Assembly (NCBI RefSeq): GCF_932276165.1
Contig: NC_064005.1
Coordinates: 2,232,001-2,296,000, forward strand
Source: Plutella xylostella
Taxonomy: Eukaryota > Arthropoda > Insecta > Lepidoptera > Plutellidae
Direction: 5' to 3'
Length of the DNA: 64,000 nucleotides
The notes below the pieces were generated by a model. The model did not search any database. It was not told where the DNA came from and saw nothing but the letters and a program-made list of their open reading frames with translations. Numbering within the stretch: position 1 is the first letter of the stretch; every line of letters begins with the position of its first letter. This document shows positions 27,401-42,400 of this stretch, in pieces. The position numbers were made by a program, and so were the translations under genes.

Positions 27401-30400
27401 GCTGGTTGTTCACTGGTATCATTATAAGCTTTTAACTTCAACAGCTGATAGTGGAGGAGTGTCAGAGTTGCGTGCATATAATTAGGTTACAGGAGCTACT
27501 CATTATTCCCAGCATATTTAAAGTAAAGTAGATTAAACTTAAATAAAATAAATTAAATAATTTGACAGTTAAATTCAATCAAAAAGTGATGATAGAAAGA
27601 AAGATAAGCAAGACAATACATAATTTACCAAAAAGTGGGAATTATTTTATTTATTTACTTGCAAAAATGAGTATTCCTATGATAACTCGATAAATAAATA
27701 TAGTTTTTGTTAAGTTTTCTTCTACACAGGCCACAAGGTACGGACGAGACGTAGCAAGTTCATAAAATATTAATCAAAGTAAGTGAAAACAATAAGAAGA
27801 ATAGCACAATAAGTTAACACTTGGAACCATTCCAATTTGTTTCGACAGATATACGAAATTGGGTTGTATTTGTCTCGTAATATAAAATTGTTTGTTCTCT
27901 GCCAAAAGTACAAGATTCGTCGCTGCACTTAAAGCATTTCGCAGATCATTAGTCTGGAACTCAGGGAAAGATTTTACTTGAGAATTTTGTTCACTGCTTC
28001 TGTTATTGCTTTTGAATGAACAGACCCAGCATTTAATGCGCCTCTGAGAATGAGGGTCCTTTTGTATTCATTTAAAAAGTTGATATAATTTATGGCTTAC
28101 CTACCCATTAGGTGCACTACACTTGTTATGACTCACACAGCATTGAATTGGTATACAATATAGGGAGAGTGCCCACGTCATTACATTACTAGTTAAAAAC
28201 TCTTCTATCATGTTCTAAAAATGGTATGCAGTATCCTGCCTCTGAAAGCGGTTACAATTGAATTAAATGCATTCAGTTTGAAATGCAGGCCTTCACGATT
28301 TTAAATCATGAAGGCCTGCATTTCAAACTGAATCATCTAGTCCCTAGTGAATAAAATTACTGGTTCATATATGCATGAGCGTTTTTGTTAATCGGTCCTT
28401 TCTCATTTCCATTCGCTTGGACGTCGAAATTTTAATAATTCCCCGTTTCACCGAGTTACGCTCGGTGGCTCTCGGGTAATGTCGGGTTGATTCGTTTCCC
28501 CGTTTTACACATACACCATATTGCCGTAATTACAGGGCAATAAGTTTTTGTTAGAGGGTGCAAGGTGCGTGCTTTCTGGGCTCGACGTGTTTATATATTA
28601 ATATTTTCGGCCAGAAGGCGTCACGCGACTGATATAATATACCTACGTATGTATAAAAAGGCAATTTTGACACAAAGGATATTTTTTTTGTCTTCCCCTT
28701 TGCCCGCCACCCGTGAGCTCACTAAATGATGGCGTTATTTTTATTTATTTTTATCAAGTTGAGGGTGAAAGAATCACTGTATGAATATTGTGACGCTAGT
28801 TTTTTGTTTTAAAATAACGGACAGATGACAGTCCTAAGGTAATTTTTATTTATAGCATAAGCTAGGCTAGGACATGAATTGTATAGTTAATTAATAAGTA
28901 AATAGTTAATCTCTCTCTCCTCCACGTTCATCACTAATGCACCCATCTCTCTCCCCCCACAGAAGATAGATGCGTACAACCACAGCAGCCCTTCGCTGCA
29001 GACGTCGGCGGTGATCGGGCTCTGCTCGCTCGTGCTGGTGCTCGGCATCTTCATCGGAGTCATCCTCGTCTGGAAGTAAGTCCACCACTTTATTCATACT
29101 TAGATAAGACTAGCTGTTCCCGCGAGCTTCGCTCCGCCTTCAAAAGTTTTCCCGTAGGAATTAGGTAAGTTTTGGCGTGAAAGAGTAACAGACAGACAGA
29201 CACAGGTAGTTTCGCATTTATAATATTAGTTAGGATAAGGGATATTTTTACGATAAGACTGATACCCTGATTACACCTTGAGCGTCGAGACAGTTACTGT
29301 CATAGGCCGAGGATACTGTATCCTAATGAACGGGTGCTCGGCCGAGGATACTTTCTCGGCCACTCTTCTCGGCAGATGTACTCTGGGTATCAACATGATA
29401 CAGTGATCAAGGATAGGCCGAGGATACTGTCTCGCCACTCTACTCGCTAGGTTTAATCAGGTTATTACGCATAGGTGAGGGCCTAGCGTATGTAGGTTTT
29501 TCTAAACCGATCGAGCGGTGAAAATCAACGCAAATATGTGTGGCGTGGAGTCCAACGCGAGTACCGCTAGATGGCAACTTCGCCAACATACAAACATCAC
29601 CTAGTTCGTGTTTACTCGTTACTACACCAAAGGAGTAAACTGATACTCCACATGCTGATTCATGGTGACTATCCGGTTATTCTTAGAGTGTCGGTGACAA
29701 ACACCAGGATAAGGCATATTTTTACGATAAGACTGATACCCTGATTACACCTAGAGCGTCCAGGCGGTTACTGTCATAGGCCGAGGATACTGTGTATCCT
29801 AATTAACGGCTAGCAATTGAACGAGTGCTCGGCCGAGGATACTGTCTCGGCCACTCTACTCGGCAAGTGTACTCTGGGTATAAGATGATACAGTGACCGA
29901 GGATCGGCCGAGGAACACCAGTAACAGGTTAGGAATTGTTTGAAAATCTAGATTTCAATAAAGCTCGGAGGAGGGGTCAGATTTCTCTGCCTTATACTGT
30001 ACTCGGCGTGGCGGGTCCAGGATGAGCCCAAAAAAGTTCTTGCCCTACCCTCAAAATTACATTAATAACATCCATTAAATTGTTCAATATTCAATTCAAT
30101 TTCTATCTACTTCATAGATTAAGAATAGTGATCTTTCGCATTTTTATGAATACTTAAGAACTGCAAGTTTGCGCGAAACATATTTTAAGTACTTTATTTG
30201 AAGTACTTACCTAGTTACTCTTATTTATGAATGATACATTACAATTCTCTAATCATTAAGTAGCAGTATTGGAACAATAAACTGTGATTTGTGGTTGAAT
30301 TGAAATAAATAACTCTGTGATGGCAATCAAAATATTTCAATTGTTCAATTTCCACTAATCTACTAATTAAAACCGATGTTTCTGTAAATTGGAAACATTG

Positions 30401-33400
30401 CGCTGATAAATTAAGGTTAACACGCAAAATCGCTTTTGTTTTAATACCTATATCAATATTAACGTGAGCCATAATATTAATGTAATCCTTTCTTCATTAA
30501 AAACTAGGAACTTATTAGCATAGGAACAGGCACAATACAAAAGTAGATACTATAAGATTTTCTGATTAAACTGAACATAACATCTAAGGCTCTTCTTTTT
30601 CATAAAAAACACATAATTTGCTATCTCTTTAAAGAAAACAATGATACATCTTTGGTCTCCACAATAAGTCAGAACATTGTTCCTTATTGTATTGTACATC
30701 TAATAGATGGTAATGAATCTGTTGATCATTCACCAAATTAAACCGGCATCCAGTTAATGATATTGCCGTCAAGCTACCACGTAAGAAGGTATAGGTGGTA
30801 TAGTCTCTAAGCTTAGATTAACAATATACGAACAAGATTGTGTATCACATACAAAAACAAAGCATTTTTTTCCGCATTTTGTTAACTGTCAAACCGTTTT
30901 AAGTTCCACCTAATGACAACCTCTGTGCCAATGAATTTTAATAAGTCATCTTCTTACCAAACTAATTCAAAATAAAAGCGGATAGAAGTGGGGTGCTACT
31001 ATTTTTCGAGCCGTTTCTTTTGCATTGACACTCCATCTTGGCCGTAATTTGTTAATCTAAGTCTCCAAGTCTTAACCCTGCTAAGTCACTGACAGTTTAA
31101 TCGCTATTTAAGCCGTCGACACCGTCTCATGTGGAGGTGCAATGGCTCGAGAACTCGACCAGAATATCTGTCACCTAGCCGATTTAATCCGAACCAAAAC
31201 GGTAATGTAATTACAGCTGTCAAAATACCCTTGTCACTATTTGAGAATGTCGATTTGAGCTGTCAACTGTCAATTTGATAGCTTTGATTAGTTGAAATAT
31301 TTGAATAGTGAACCGGTTTGCTTCCGAATAATAAATATAATACATTTAATAGGCGTAGCGTGTGGTTGATTGCGTAATATCTTGCATGTACATAGATAGG
31401 TACCTAAGACTCAATGTAAGGCTCTGTGGCTCGCAATTTAGTCCATGTCTGGTAGCATGTCAGTCAGCGAGGAATCTTCCAGAGGTCTGGAGTTTGAGTC
31501 AGATCTAACTGAAAATGCCACGCAACTATTTCGTAATATATCACTGCTAGTCTTGAATAGCTTCGAATTAGTTTTTCGCTGTCGTACAACAAATTTTAGA
31601 AACTTGAATAATATAGGTAAATACGTGGTGCAGACCACAAACAGACTAGCGTAGCGTGGGGCGCCCTCCGGCTCGCTGGACCGATGACCTGAGATACAGG
31701 TGGCCGGTGGTGGCTGGATGGGGAAGGCCGAGGACAGAGTTTTGTGACGCTGTTTGGGTGAGGCCTATGTCCAGCAGAACGACTTCGGGCTGTTGCTGAT
31801 GATGATGATGTAAAAATTCAAGTTTTCAATCTAAGCGAATAAATAAATAAATATTTTCTTTAAACTTGTTGTTGAAGAATGACAAACATAAATTAACACT
31901 GTCATAAAATCAGTCAACGTCATCATTAATGATGGCTTAAAATAGTGTTTTCCCATAAACATAATGTATAAAATGAGATCCCATATAATAAACTCGCGTT
32001 GATCTGACTGGTTAAATGTCTACCTACTTTAGATCAAAGAGCTTTAATTTTATTATTATTATGAAATGTTTGAGAGGTCTTTTTCTTTAGCGATTACAAT
32101 AATAACAGTTTATGAGTACCTAAGTATGAGTACCTTTTTAGGTAAGTAGTTTTCTCAGTTATTAATGATTATGATATGATTTCAAATTAGTTAAATCAAA
32201 TGTACAATATGTGAAGAAATCATATAGGTACGGAGCAAACTTTACTAGAAAGACATACCCTAACTGAATCAAAAATTCCGTTTGTGGATTCTGCAAACAT
32301 AGACTTTTCTAACAACATAGGAAGACCTGAATTTCGGAAAACGACTGTCATTGGCCCCTTATGACGTCATTTCCTGGGTACAGAATCTTATTAGCCGGTT
32401 CTGGCGTGGTACGCACCTGAATTCTTAAAATCAACTCCAAAAAACTTTTTCAGCGAAAATAGGAAAGAAAATCAAGATATAAAAATTATGCGAAATACTG
32501 GCAGTACTTACATAATGTACCTACAGCTGGATGTATATTTTAACGGATTTGATATTTGTATGACAGTCGTGAGCAATGAAAAAGTTCCACTTTCAAAATT
32601 CGAAACCAAATGACCCCAATTCTTTAAAACATTTTTTTTTTCTTTAAAACATTTGAAATTATCGGTCCAAGGTAACATTCGAAAACATTCATAACTAAAA
32701 ATTTATTCTCTACATTATTGTACCTGTACCTATTTTTGTGTCCATCACTTGATGCTGTCAGATAACCCTCGTTTGGGACCTGTCTCTCAATATACGGTGT
32801 CATTCATTTAGACATGCCTAATTTAAAATTTAACTCGGAGAGTAATATTTTATCCGATCTAAAACGATGATAATGGAAGTAAGAGATAGATATAATTTCT
32901 GTTATTATTATTACTTTCTTTAATACAATTAGGTATTATAGAAAGTTTTCTTTAATATATGAAACAAAGGTTTTAGGTAAGATTTATTTAGTACAAAGTG
33001 AAGAATCTACACTGGCTTTTCCCTCCTGAGTATTTTAGTGACTAGTTCCGTATATTGCTTACCAAAACACAGGGAAAGGATAAAAAATAATTATATTTTT
33101 GTACAACTAAATATACTAAATTTCATTTGGTTGATTCATTAAAATTTATTTCTTTTTTCAATAACATATTTTGTGTCTATAAATATCAAGATGGATATTT
33201 GTTCTCGGGTCTTGGGTGTTGAATTGTTGATATTTATATTTAGTATCTATCTATCTTTGTATTTGTGTAGATATATCAGCTGTCCGACACCCATAACACA
33301 GGTTCTGCCTAGCTTGGGGTCGGATGGCCGTGTGTGAGATGTCCCCACATATTTATTTATTTATATTTATTATTTATTAAGATACAAAATTTGGACAACG

Positions 33401-36400
33401 CAGTTACTACCTACTTCCGCCCTAGAACTGTTCGTGAGCCGGGAAATCCTTATTAGAATACCAAAATTAAGTCCAACAAACATAGTTACAATCTGCTAAC
33501 ATCCAGTAGCACGAACTACATCTCCATTTGAATAATACATTTTGGACCAAGGCCCTATTGTCTGATTTAAATAATAATATTAATCGCAATAACTTTGAAT
33601 GCTTCAGCCAACAATATTTTACGGTATTTTGGTACCTAGATGGAGTGTCAGTGCAAAAGAATCGTCACGACAAAATAACACCCCACTTCTGCCAGTGAGC
33701 TCTAATATTTATTTAAACATTTATTGTAGACAGAAACATAATATAAATACAATTGAAAAACACAGTAAAAGCATACAATGTCGGGCTTATTGCCAAAAAG
33801 CAATTTCTTGCAGCCAACCTTTGTTGGTGGATAAAAGAGTTACTTACGAGCTATTTAGTTACAGGTACAATAACGATACTATTTTAATTTAATACAGACG
33901 AAGTATTTTTTTTTATATAGATAGAGCTTTATTTTGATAAACTTAGTTCAATTAGAATATTTATGACTTCATTTAATAGTAAGTACATTGGTTGTCATTA
34001 GGTTGAACATAAAACAGCATTGACTTTGACAGCTTTTGCTTAGTTTTTGTGACAAAATGTCGTTGGCCCACAATTTTATATTTCACATTAAAATAATAGT
34101 GTTAGATGTTACGATGAGAAAATAAGCCGCTCGGTTTCTGTTAATATATCATGAGGGTGTCGGTATGTAAACATCAGTGTTTTCGGAACTGGAGTTTGTA
34201 GCTAAGTTGAGAATTATCTTGCGGCCACATACACATAATACTGATTACGCAAACATACACATACATTCCTTAATATATTATGTTGTGTGCCAGTGTTGTG
34301 GTTGAATTAGGAACGGATGTGAAGAGGCTTTTCATTGGATACAATGTGTTTGAATTTTCTGTTTATAATAAGTGTCTTATACCGACCGTTAATTAGATAG
34401 ATGATTTGAATTTGGTTTAATATTATGAAATAAATAAGACTTTTTGATTATCCAACCATCTAAATCTAACTTTTAGTTACCATTATTCTCAAGAACTAGG
34501 TAACACTGTTACGAGTAAGTTAGTTGGTTATGTTTTAGAATATTTTATTTTATGTTCTGTCTGATATCATTTATTGTGATACAAAACTCTACATTACCGA
34601 ATGTGCTGCTCCTTTTTGTTTTCCGAATCGTCTTATTATGTTACTGCGTGACTAATTATGCCAAAATTATACTGTACGCTTTCCGCCTCGCCAGGATTGG
34701 CCAATTCGAAATCGCTCGTCCAATCAACGCGCGAGGCGGGCCCACTCGCGCGCATACACACGCGTCCTAGTATTTGTACAATTTCCTCACGTAATTAATT
34801 CTCCTTCTGGAATAAACATTAATATTCAACTACACTTGAATTGCTAATAGGCAGTTAAAGAGGTTCTACTTTTTGCAAAGCAACATCATTTCTTCTGCAC
34901 TCGTTAAGCCCGGTGCCGCCATATTAGTTATTCATAAGTTGCTAGCGTCTATAAAAATTGCAGTGTACAAAATGGCCGCCATCTATAACAACTGGCGATT
35001 CTCTTTCAATTTAATGGCGAGAAATAAAATAAAACTTCCCGGAGATGTAAAAGCAAGTACAAGCCATGCCCCACTTCGTCCCGGCTCACCTGGGGCTAAA
35101 GCACTTCAATAAAGGAGTACTCGTGGCCTCTTTGGTCTTAAGACAAAGCGACTCTGCAAATAGTCCATTGTGTTGAAACGAAACCCCTACCGCTGTGCCA
35201 GCGCCCTCTGGTACAGTGAATTTCACAACTTTATGCGGGACTTTTTTTAAAGAAGTCCTTTTTGGAGCGGCGTTTACGGCTTCCGGACCTTTCAAATTGT
35301 TTTTCACAAAAAAGTGTTAAGGTTAACAAAGTTCGTTGCTCTATGGAAAAAATACAGCGGTAGCAAGTTCGTGTACAAGTGTGAAGGGAGCCTGAAGTGC
35401 CAGTTCCGAGGGATCAAAGATGTCGAGCGTTCCAACGGATATTGTGCTTATTTATAAAATAATTCCTCTAAATGAATGGGTCAAGGACTTACTTTTTACG
35501 GAAAACAGTTCCGGATTCCCTTAGGGTCGGATTTCATTATGGATTTCTTGGAGGCCTGCTATTTCCTGCTGTCCGGCTCACACAATCTGAAGACATATCT
35601 AATCTTATGATAGACGCAATAAGTTAATCCATTACACGAGTACCTTATTGTGTGGCTGGATCGAGACCTCTATGATGTTTATTCTGAGAATCAAGAGTCT
35701 CCTCGACTATTAAGATTTAGCTACATTTCTGATCCGATAAATTGATTTTAAAATATTATTGAGGCGACCGAATGGCGTAGTGGTTAGTGACCCTGACTAC
35801 TGAGCCGAAGGTCCCGGGTTCGATTCCCGGCTGGGGCAGATATTTGTTTAAAGACAGATATTTGTACTCGGGTCTTGGGTTGGTTGATATTTATATTTAG
35901 TATCTATCTATCTATGTATTTGTGTAGATATATCAGTTGTCCGACACCCATAACACAGGTTCTGCCTAGCTTGGGGTCGGATGGCCGTGTGTGAGATGTC
36001 CCCACATATTTACATATTTATTGTTGTAGCAATAGGAACTTAGGCATATCCCTATAGACATTTATATTAGCCGGTAGTAGGTAAGTACATCGCCAACTAT
36101 TTTTTTTACTTTCTTCTGAAAATAACGGTTGCTCTTAGCGATACCTAAGTTTATAAGTATGTTGTCTGTTCTGTTTGGTGACCAATATATTCTATTCTAA
36201 GATACCGGTCCCGACACGATTGCAAAGCGTTGTAGAATACGACCATTGGTGCTTTAATGAAACAATTTCTCAATTTGCATTTCTTGCAACAGGCCCTACC
36301 CGTGTTAGCCTAATGCTATCTCTAGATCAGCCATTCTATTTATGGCTTAACGTCTTTATTAAGCCCTATTGTCTTGTTCTCATTATGGCGAGCGAATCGA

Positions 36401-39400
36401 AGCGAGCTGATTTGCTTGCCGCAAGTTATTATTGGCGATCTCCATACAATCACAAATTAGCATAATATCTCAATACTTTCTTATTTCCTGAGCTGACTGT
36501 GTTCGCCGGCCTCTGTCGCTGGCGCTCTAAAAAGTTTTAACCAACAGTGACACTTTGCGTATTTGCTTAAAGTTAGTTTTCGTTGTGTCGCTTGCGTGTA
36601 AATCAAATGCGTCTGAGTAATTGGAAAATGAGCTTTGTAACCGGGGGTTTGAAACTGAAATTGTTGTCAACTTTCAAGCTCAGCCGACTTTGTACGTAGT
36701 GAATAAAATTACACGCTTGATATATGTGCGTTAGTGGCCTGCATCGCACATTGTTTACAATATTTATGATAGGCCGTTCATTGTATGGGCTTTTTGATTA
36801 AGTTCCACCGATTCCTTTGATATTTTCGTTCATTAAAATGAATGAATGTGTTTTTAATGACGCCGTTATTAGCATTTTAATGGCGCTCGTAATAGTTTAT
36901 GTACGAATAAAGTTTACGCATAATATAATATAGATAAATGCGTCGGCGTTTTTAATTATAAATATTTAATAATCTAGATATACTTACCTATAGGTTCGTA
37001 AAATATTAAGCGTTATATCTACTTATGACATAATTAACAGCAGTATGAAAAGCATATTATATACATAATATTGCTCAAAGCATGACAATAATCACTGTAC
37101 CTCAGAGGTAAACAATAATAAGTCCACTTTCTGAAATAACAGTTTTTATTACTTACTCTATGTGTAAGTATTTTATATTTTTTAAACTTTCAAAAAAAGC
37201 TACGTTGAAAACAGGAACTCTCAAAACGCTATCTCGGTTTTACAATGTTTAAATTTGAATACCGTTTGAATAATTTCAAAAGTTCGTAAATATGAGGTTT
37301 TACTAACTTCTAAAATTATTACAGACGCTTGCTTTGAAACGTGTGTTCGTAAAACTGCATTTAACTTTGTTGATGAGCGTTTTTCACTTTTTTGTGGTAA
37401 CATGAAAGTTTAGTCTTTTTGGTTGTCTCGTTTGAATTTTCATAGCGAACACAATATTATGCATCGGAGAGTCCTTTTGTATCGTCCATAATTTCAGAGT
37501 CGTAGAAAAGTTTATTTACAGAAAACTATGTGGGGTTGCCACCACCAAATATTAGCTATTAACAATTCTTCTATTCTATTCTTGTTTTAAATGGCACTTG
37601 TACTGTATTAACAATTCTTAAGCAGCGTCAATCGCTAGTCATATCTGTTGTAACTTGTATGAATCTGGATGATGTTTGACAAGCAAGGGATGTTTTATTG
37701 ATAATGTTTGGTGGTCGTAACGCCACGGTTTTTTAGCTTCTTTGTTACCAATATAATGTATGTAAGTACTTATACTTCGAACTTTCCTCGAATTTCATAA
37801 AGCCAGTATCCGCCAAGAACCTCCTGACACCATCACGCAAGGAAATTCAACACTATATTGTTGACGTGGGGCCCAGTTCACCACTTCCGCTCAATCTAAT
37901 CCGAGTTTAGTTAAACCCGTCAAGTCTGACACCTCGAGATGAAGAGGGCGCCACCATCGGCGACGGCGCGCTGGACCGTTTGCTCAGCGATGCCGTCATA
38001 ATTAGGTAACACGTTTGTTGCGTGTTTCGGATATAGGTCTCGTATTATTAGAGATATAAAAAGGTAAAACTTTCTCAGGCAGGATTAAATAATGGGCTAT
38101 GTTTACTTATTATTATTATGAATCTTTTATTGTACATAAAACACAGTAGGTATAAATACAATACAAATTAAAACTCAGTAAAAGCAAACAAGTTTATTGC
38201 CAAAAAGCTATTTCTTCCAGCCAACTTTGTTATTGCAAAAAGAATGTTCATTAAAAGTTTAATGCTATCTGAAATTAAACTGAGATAAGCACTGAGTAGC
38301 TTCTGGTTTTAAATTGTGATTTACACCTTATGACATTAATGGCGTCAGTAAAACAAATTTAATAGATCCATCAAAAGTTTTTAAGCTATGAAAGTTACTA
38401 CATTTAAATGTAAGTATCCATTCATTTGTTATCATAACGATAACGTAGATGAAGATTGTAATAATAATAAATAAATAAATAAATATGTGGGGACATCTCA
38501 CACACGGCCATCCGACCCCAAGCTAGGCAGAACCTTTGTTATGGGTGTCGGACAGCTGATAATATCTACACAAATACATAGATAGATAGATACTAAATAT
38601 AAATATCAACACCCAAGACCCGAGTACAAATATCTGTCTTTAAACAAATATCTGCCCCAGCCGGGAATCGAACCCGGGACCTTCGGCTCAGTAGTCAGGG
38701 TCACTAACCACTACGCCATTCGGTCGTCACACAGCATCATCGCTTGTATTTTTCAAGGCAAAGCAAAAATGAAAAAAAAATGCATCCATCACATCACACC
38801 TCACCTACCTGCCGGTCACACCGCTCATTTCATTACCCAACACTAAACGTCGGATCGCATGAGAAGAAACGCCAATCAACATCATATAGCGTCACTCACC
38901 ATTAATTACGGATCAATAACCAAGTAATGGTGAAACCGGACCCCGAACAAATGGTGTGGTTGCGACAAAATAGTGGCACATATTTGGCACATATTTAAAA
39001 TATTAAATATGAGCAATTGTTACTACAATTATGCTTAGTACCTACTAGCATATTTTTTCGTGACAGGCATTGATTGTAGGACGGATTTTTGAGTATTTCG
39101 AGGGTTATTATTATTGTTTGTATCTCAACAATATTCACACGAAAAAAATTATCTAATATCTTACAGTTTAATAAGTATGACATTTCCATTCATTTAGAGG
39201 CTCTATGTTTCAAAAATCATTTCCCAAACCTTTCGTTTCAGGGATGTACAAAACGCATGTACAAATACCTTTAAAAACTGCCCCAAATGTAGAGTCAGCA
39301 GATTAGGAAAGTAGAATGGGTATGTAATAAAATGTATCCTTATTTTCTGGGCCTATATTATTTCGGCAAGCGACTAAGCCTGGCTTAGCATGAGATATAT

Positions 39401-42400
39401 GAGTCAGCACCCCTTTCCAAACTTTGGACTAATCGTCTTTCGCATAGTTTTTTTTTTCGTTTTCTTCCATTATAATGGTTTGTGTGTGTCGACAGGGATT
39501 TTGCCAGATCGGTGGGTCTTTGCCTACCCTAAATCGTTCCTATTAGGGATAAAACCGGATAGGTTCATGTCTGTTTGCGTTTTAAGGAAAGTACTTAATT
39601 ACCAAATTTTTATATCGTTATAATTTTTACTTTAGTAATTCTAACTGATAACTATTATTGCGGATAAAATTAGCAGTAAATACAATGTAATCATTTGATG
39701 TTTGTTTTGTTTTGAAGTCTTTGAGAATATAATCATTGAAAAACAATCCATTTATCAAATAATTACCAACTTAGAAAAATACAGGGTGGAAAATAACTTA
39801 GGAATTTTTGGGGAACTAGGCCTAAATCGTCAAGTTAACTGATAGACTATAACTTTACATGGGCATTGATAGATAAGAAAAATATGTTGTTTTATATTAT
39901 TGATAGTAAAAATGCGGTATCCCAACATTGATTTAAAGTAGGTATTACCTTTATCGACATCAAACTCAAAAATATTCTCCAGAGTAACATTAAAAATCAC
40001 AAGTCAAAGAAAGATTAACAAGGGATTGTAAACTTTATTTCTAATGCAATAAACTTAAGTTTTCAAAGAATTTTCGATGGATTAGTCATAAAATACAAAA
40101 AAGAATAGTTTTATCTTTAAAGACGAGATACTAGATAAGGAACCAAATCTTTGTATAGTTGGCTCAAATAGTATTGGCCACTTGATTGTTTAGTCATCTG
40201 GTTTGTAATTTTTATTAGTTGAATGCATCTTAGTGTATTAGTTCCTGTAACCGCCACTAGATGTCACTATCCCCTTTTCTACATCGCGGTATTAAGAGTT
40301 TTTTGGTTTTTCTTATAAGATTATTGTGGATCTATATTAAAGTTTAGTTTTCCGTGGCCAACCTCGTTTTAATTCTTACCATTTTGGTCCTTCGAGCCTC
40401 CTCCTATGTTTACTCAACGCTTTAATTAAAGAGAATATTTTCTGTATCTCAGTTAACTCTAATTGCTTTTTAATTGCAACTCTAATAGCTGATAAACTAA
40501 TGTGTCTGCAGTGCCAGTGCAGCTGATATTAAATATAAATTAGTAGTGACGACCGAATGGCGTAGTGGTTAGTGACCTGACTACTGAGCCGATGGTCCCG
40601 GGTTTGATTCCCGGCTGGGGGAGATATTTGTTTAAACACAGATATTTGTTCTCGGGTCTTGGATATGCCCGTAAAATGGCAATAGGCCCGCCCCCTATTA
40701 CATTGGGACTAACATAACACTCTGGCGAAAAGTGGGTGCAGCAATACACCTCTGCCTACCCCGCAAGGGAGTACATTAGTACAAGGCGTGAGTGCGTGTT
40801 TTGTTTTTTTTTTTGTTAGTAGTTATACAGGGTAATCAGAACAGCTATCACTCTACCGCAATTATTATGAATAGTTATGCAATTAAATCAATTACCTAAA
40901 TTTTTGTTATAGTATGTTATGTTAGATTTATGTTACCTTCACATTTAATTATTTAATATTTGTTGCAGTATAGAACCGAAATGAAATAGGTACTGTAGAG
41001 TTAAATATAAACATAGACAAATAAATATCAGCTAAATGCAGTATTCTTCATTTTCTCGTCGGACAAACCTGGCTCTGTAGCACAGGGCGCTATTAAGACG
41101 TGACAAGAGTTCTCCATCGCGCTCGCTCTTGAGGTTACGCGATATGAGTGAGCGCGATGCAAAACTCTTGTCACGTCTTAAATACGCCTCGTACTAGCCC
41201 TTCTGGACTGCCAGCCAATAGGGAATAAAAAGGCTGAGGACAGAGTCTATAATCTATACTATCTACCTATCTGATGACAAATATACTTTTTAAAACTTAG
41301 CGTGACTATTAAATTTATACACCAATATATTTAACCATTTTGCCATGCCTAGGCCAATACTCACTAACCTCACTATACTAGTCGATTTCCTCGTAGATTT
41401 TAAGGCCTAGTGGGTGGTCAGTTACGACACAGCCAAAGGCCATACTAGCGACACGCTTCCGACTCTCCCGATAACCTTTATAGGGTTAGTAAATCAAAAT
41501 AAACTGTACGACTTGAAGCCATCTTGGGCGTAATTAGATGTGAGAGATTCTGAGTGATAAAATTCCGGTATGTTCGAACTTTGAAGCATCTCTTACGGTA
41601 AATTTATGCGTGGTGATGTTTTCTATGCAGAATGTGTAATCTGTTTTATTTTCAATAAATATCGTATCTTTAGTGTTCATAACATACAAAGTGTTTAAGA
41701 GCGTTGGTAGCTCAGTCGGGTAAGCGCTCGCTTCTCACGCAAGGGATGCGGGTTCGAATCCCGGCGCTGACATGTACTAATGAGTTCTTTTAACTTAAGT
41801 ACAATGTATACCATCGCTCTTACGGTGAAGGAAAAAATCATGAGGACACCTGCATATCTAGATCTAGCACATCTAGATATGTGAACCCACCAACCCGCAG
41901 TGGACCAACGTGGTGGGAAATGGTCCAAGCTGAGGAAGGCAGTTTAGACCTTGGGGATATGTACAAAGGTTCCACTCGAGAGAGCCAGGTGCAGGTACTT
42001 ACACCCTCACAGAGAATATAATAGAATAGAGAATGTAGGTTAGGTACATAACTGGTACTCTGTTCGCGATTTCTTTAAAGAATTACTGCTTTGGACATTA
42101 ATAGCTTCCTGCTTATTATAAATATACCTATATTTATATAATATACATAATATATATAATATACCTATATTTATGTTCACGGGCTTTAACGTAATAATTT
42201 TATTGTTATTTAACTAATGAACAATTTTAAAATTGATTATTCAAATAAATTTTTATCTTTAATAGTCAGTGGCAGATCTGCTTCGATAAAAAACAGGTAT
42301 TATTTTTCGAATGTTGCTATTTCACATCCGGGATGTGAAGAAAGGTATGTCGTTGATAAATTGCCATTCACTTTGCCATTTATATAAATGTACACTAATT

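Larger units (their letters stand above)
24476..28962. other. Gene 1 intron (4.5 kb)
   Basis: Non-coding apart from a possible alternative first exon (25326-25544, listed separately). It also contains the perfect hairpin at 28271-28333. A stretch near 25010-25250 with a CAGTGCGTTCC word looks promoter- or 5' UTR-like. The 3' end has a strong branch and polypyrimidine arrangement (CACTAATG at about 28932-28939, then CTCTCCCCCCACAG). Confidence 0.7.

Noticed and set aside
28906..29097. Minus-strand frame over the transmembrane exon
   Set aside because: Complement of a coding exon with GC-rich codons; no support of its own.
33599..33892. 97-codon open frame
   Set aside because: It overlaps an inverted LINE tail (33700-33822), so the frame is not a gene.
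35086..35307. 73-codon minus-strand frame starting MKNNLKGPEAVNAAPKRT
   Set aside because: No splice borders or known motif; it lies in a GC-richer intronic block where open frames are expected by composition.
35764..35838. tRNA gene-like sequence with A and B boxes (also at 38654, 40547, 41701, 51831, 57788)
   Set aside because: Each is followed by the same SINE body and tail and occurs in multiple copies, so these are SINE heads, not stand-alone tRNA genes.
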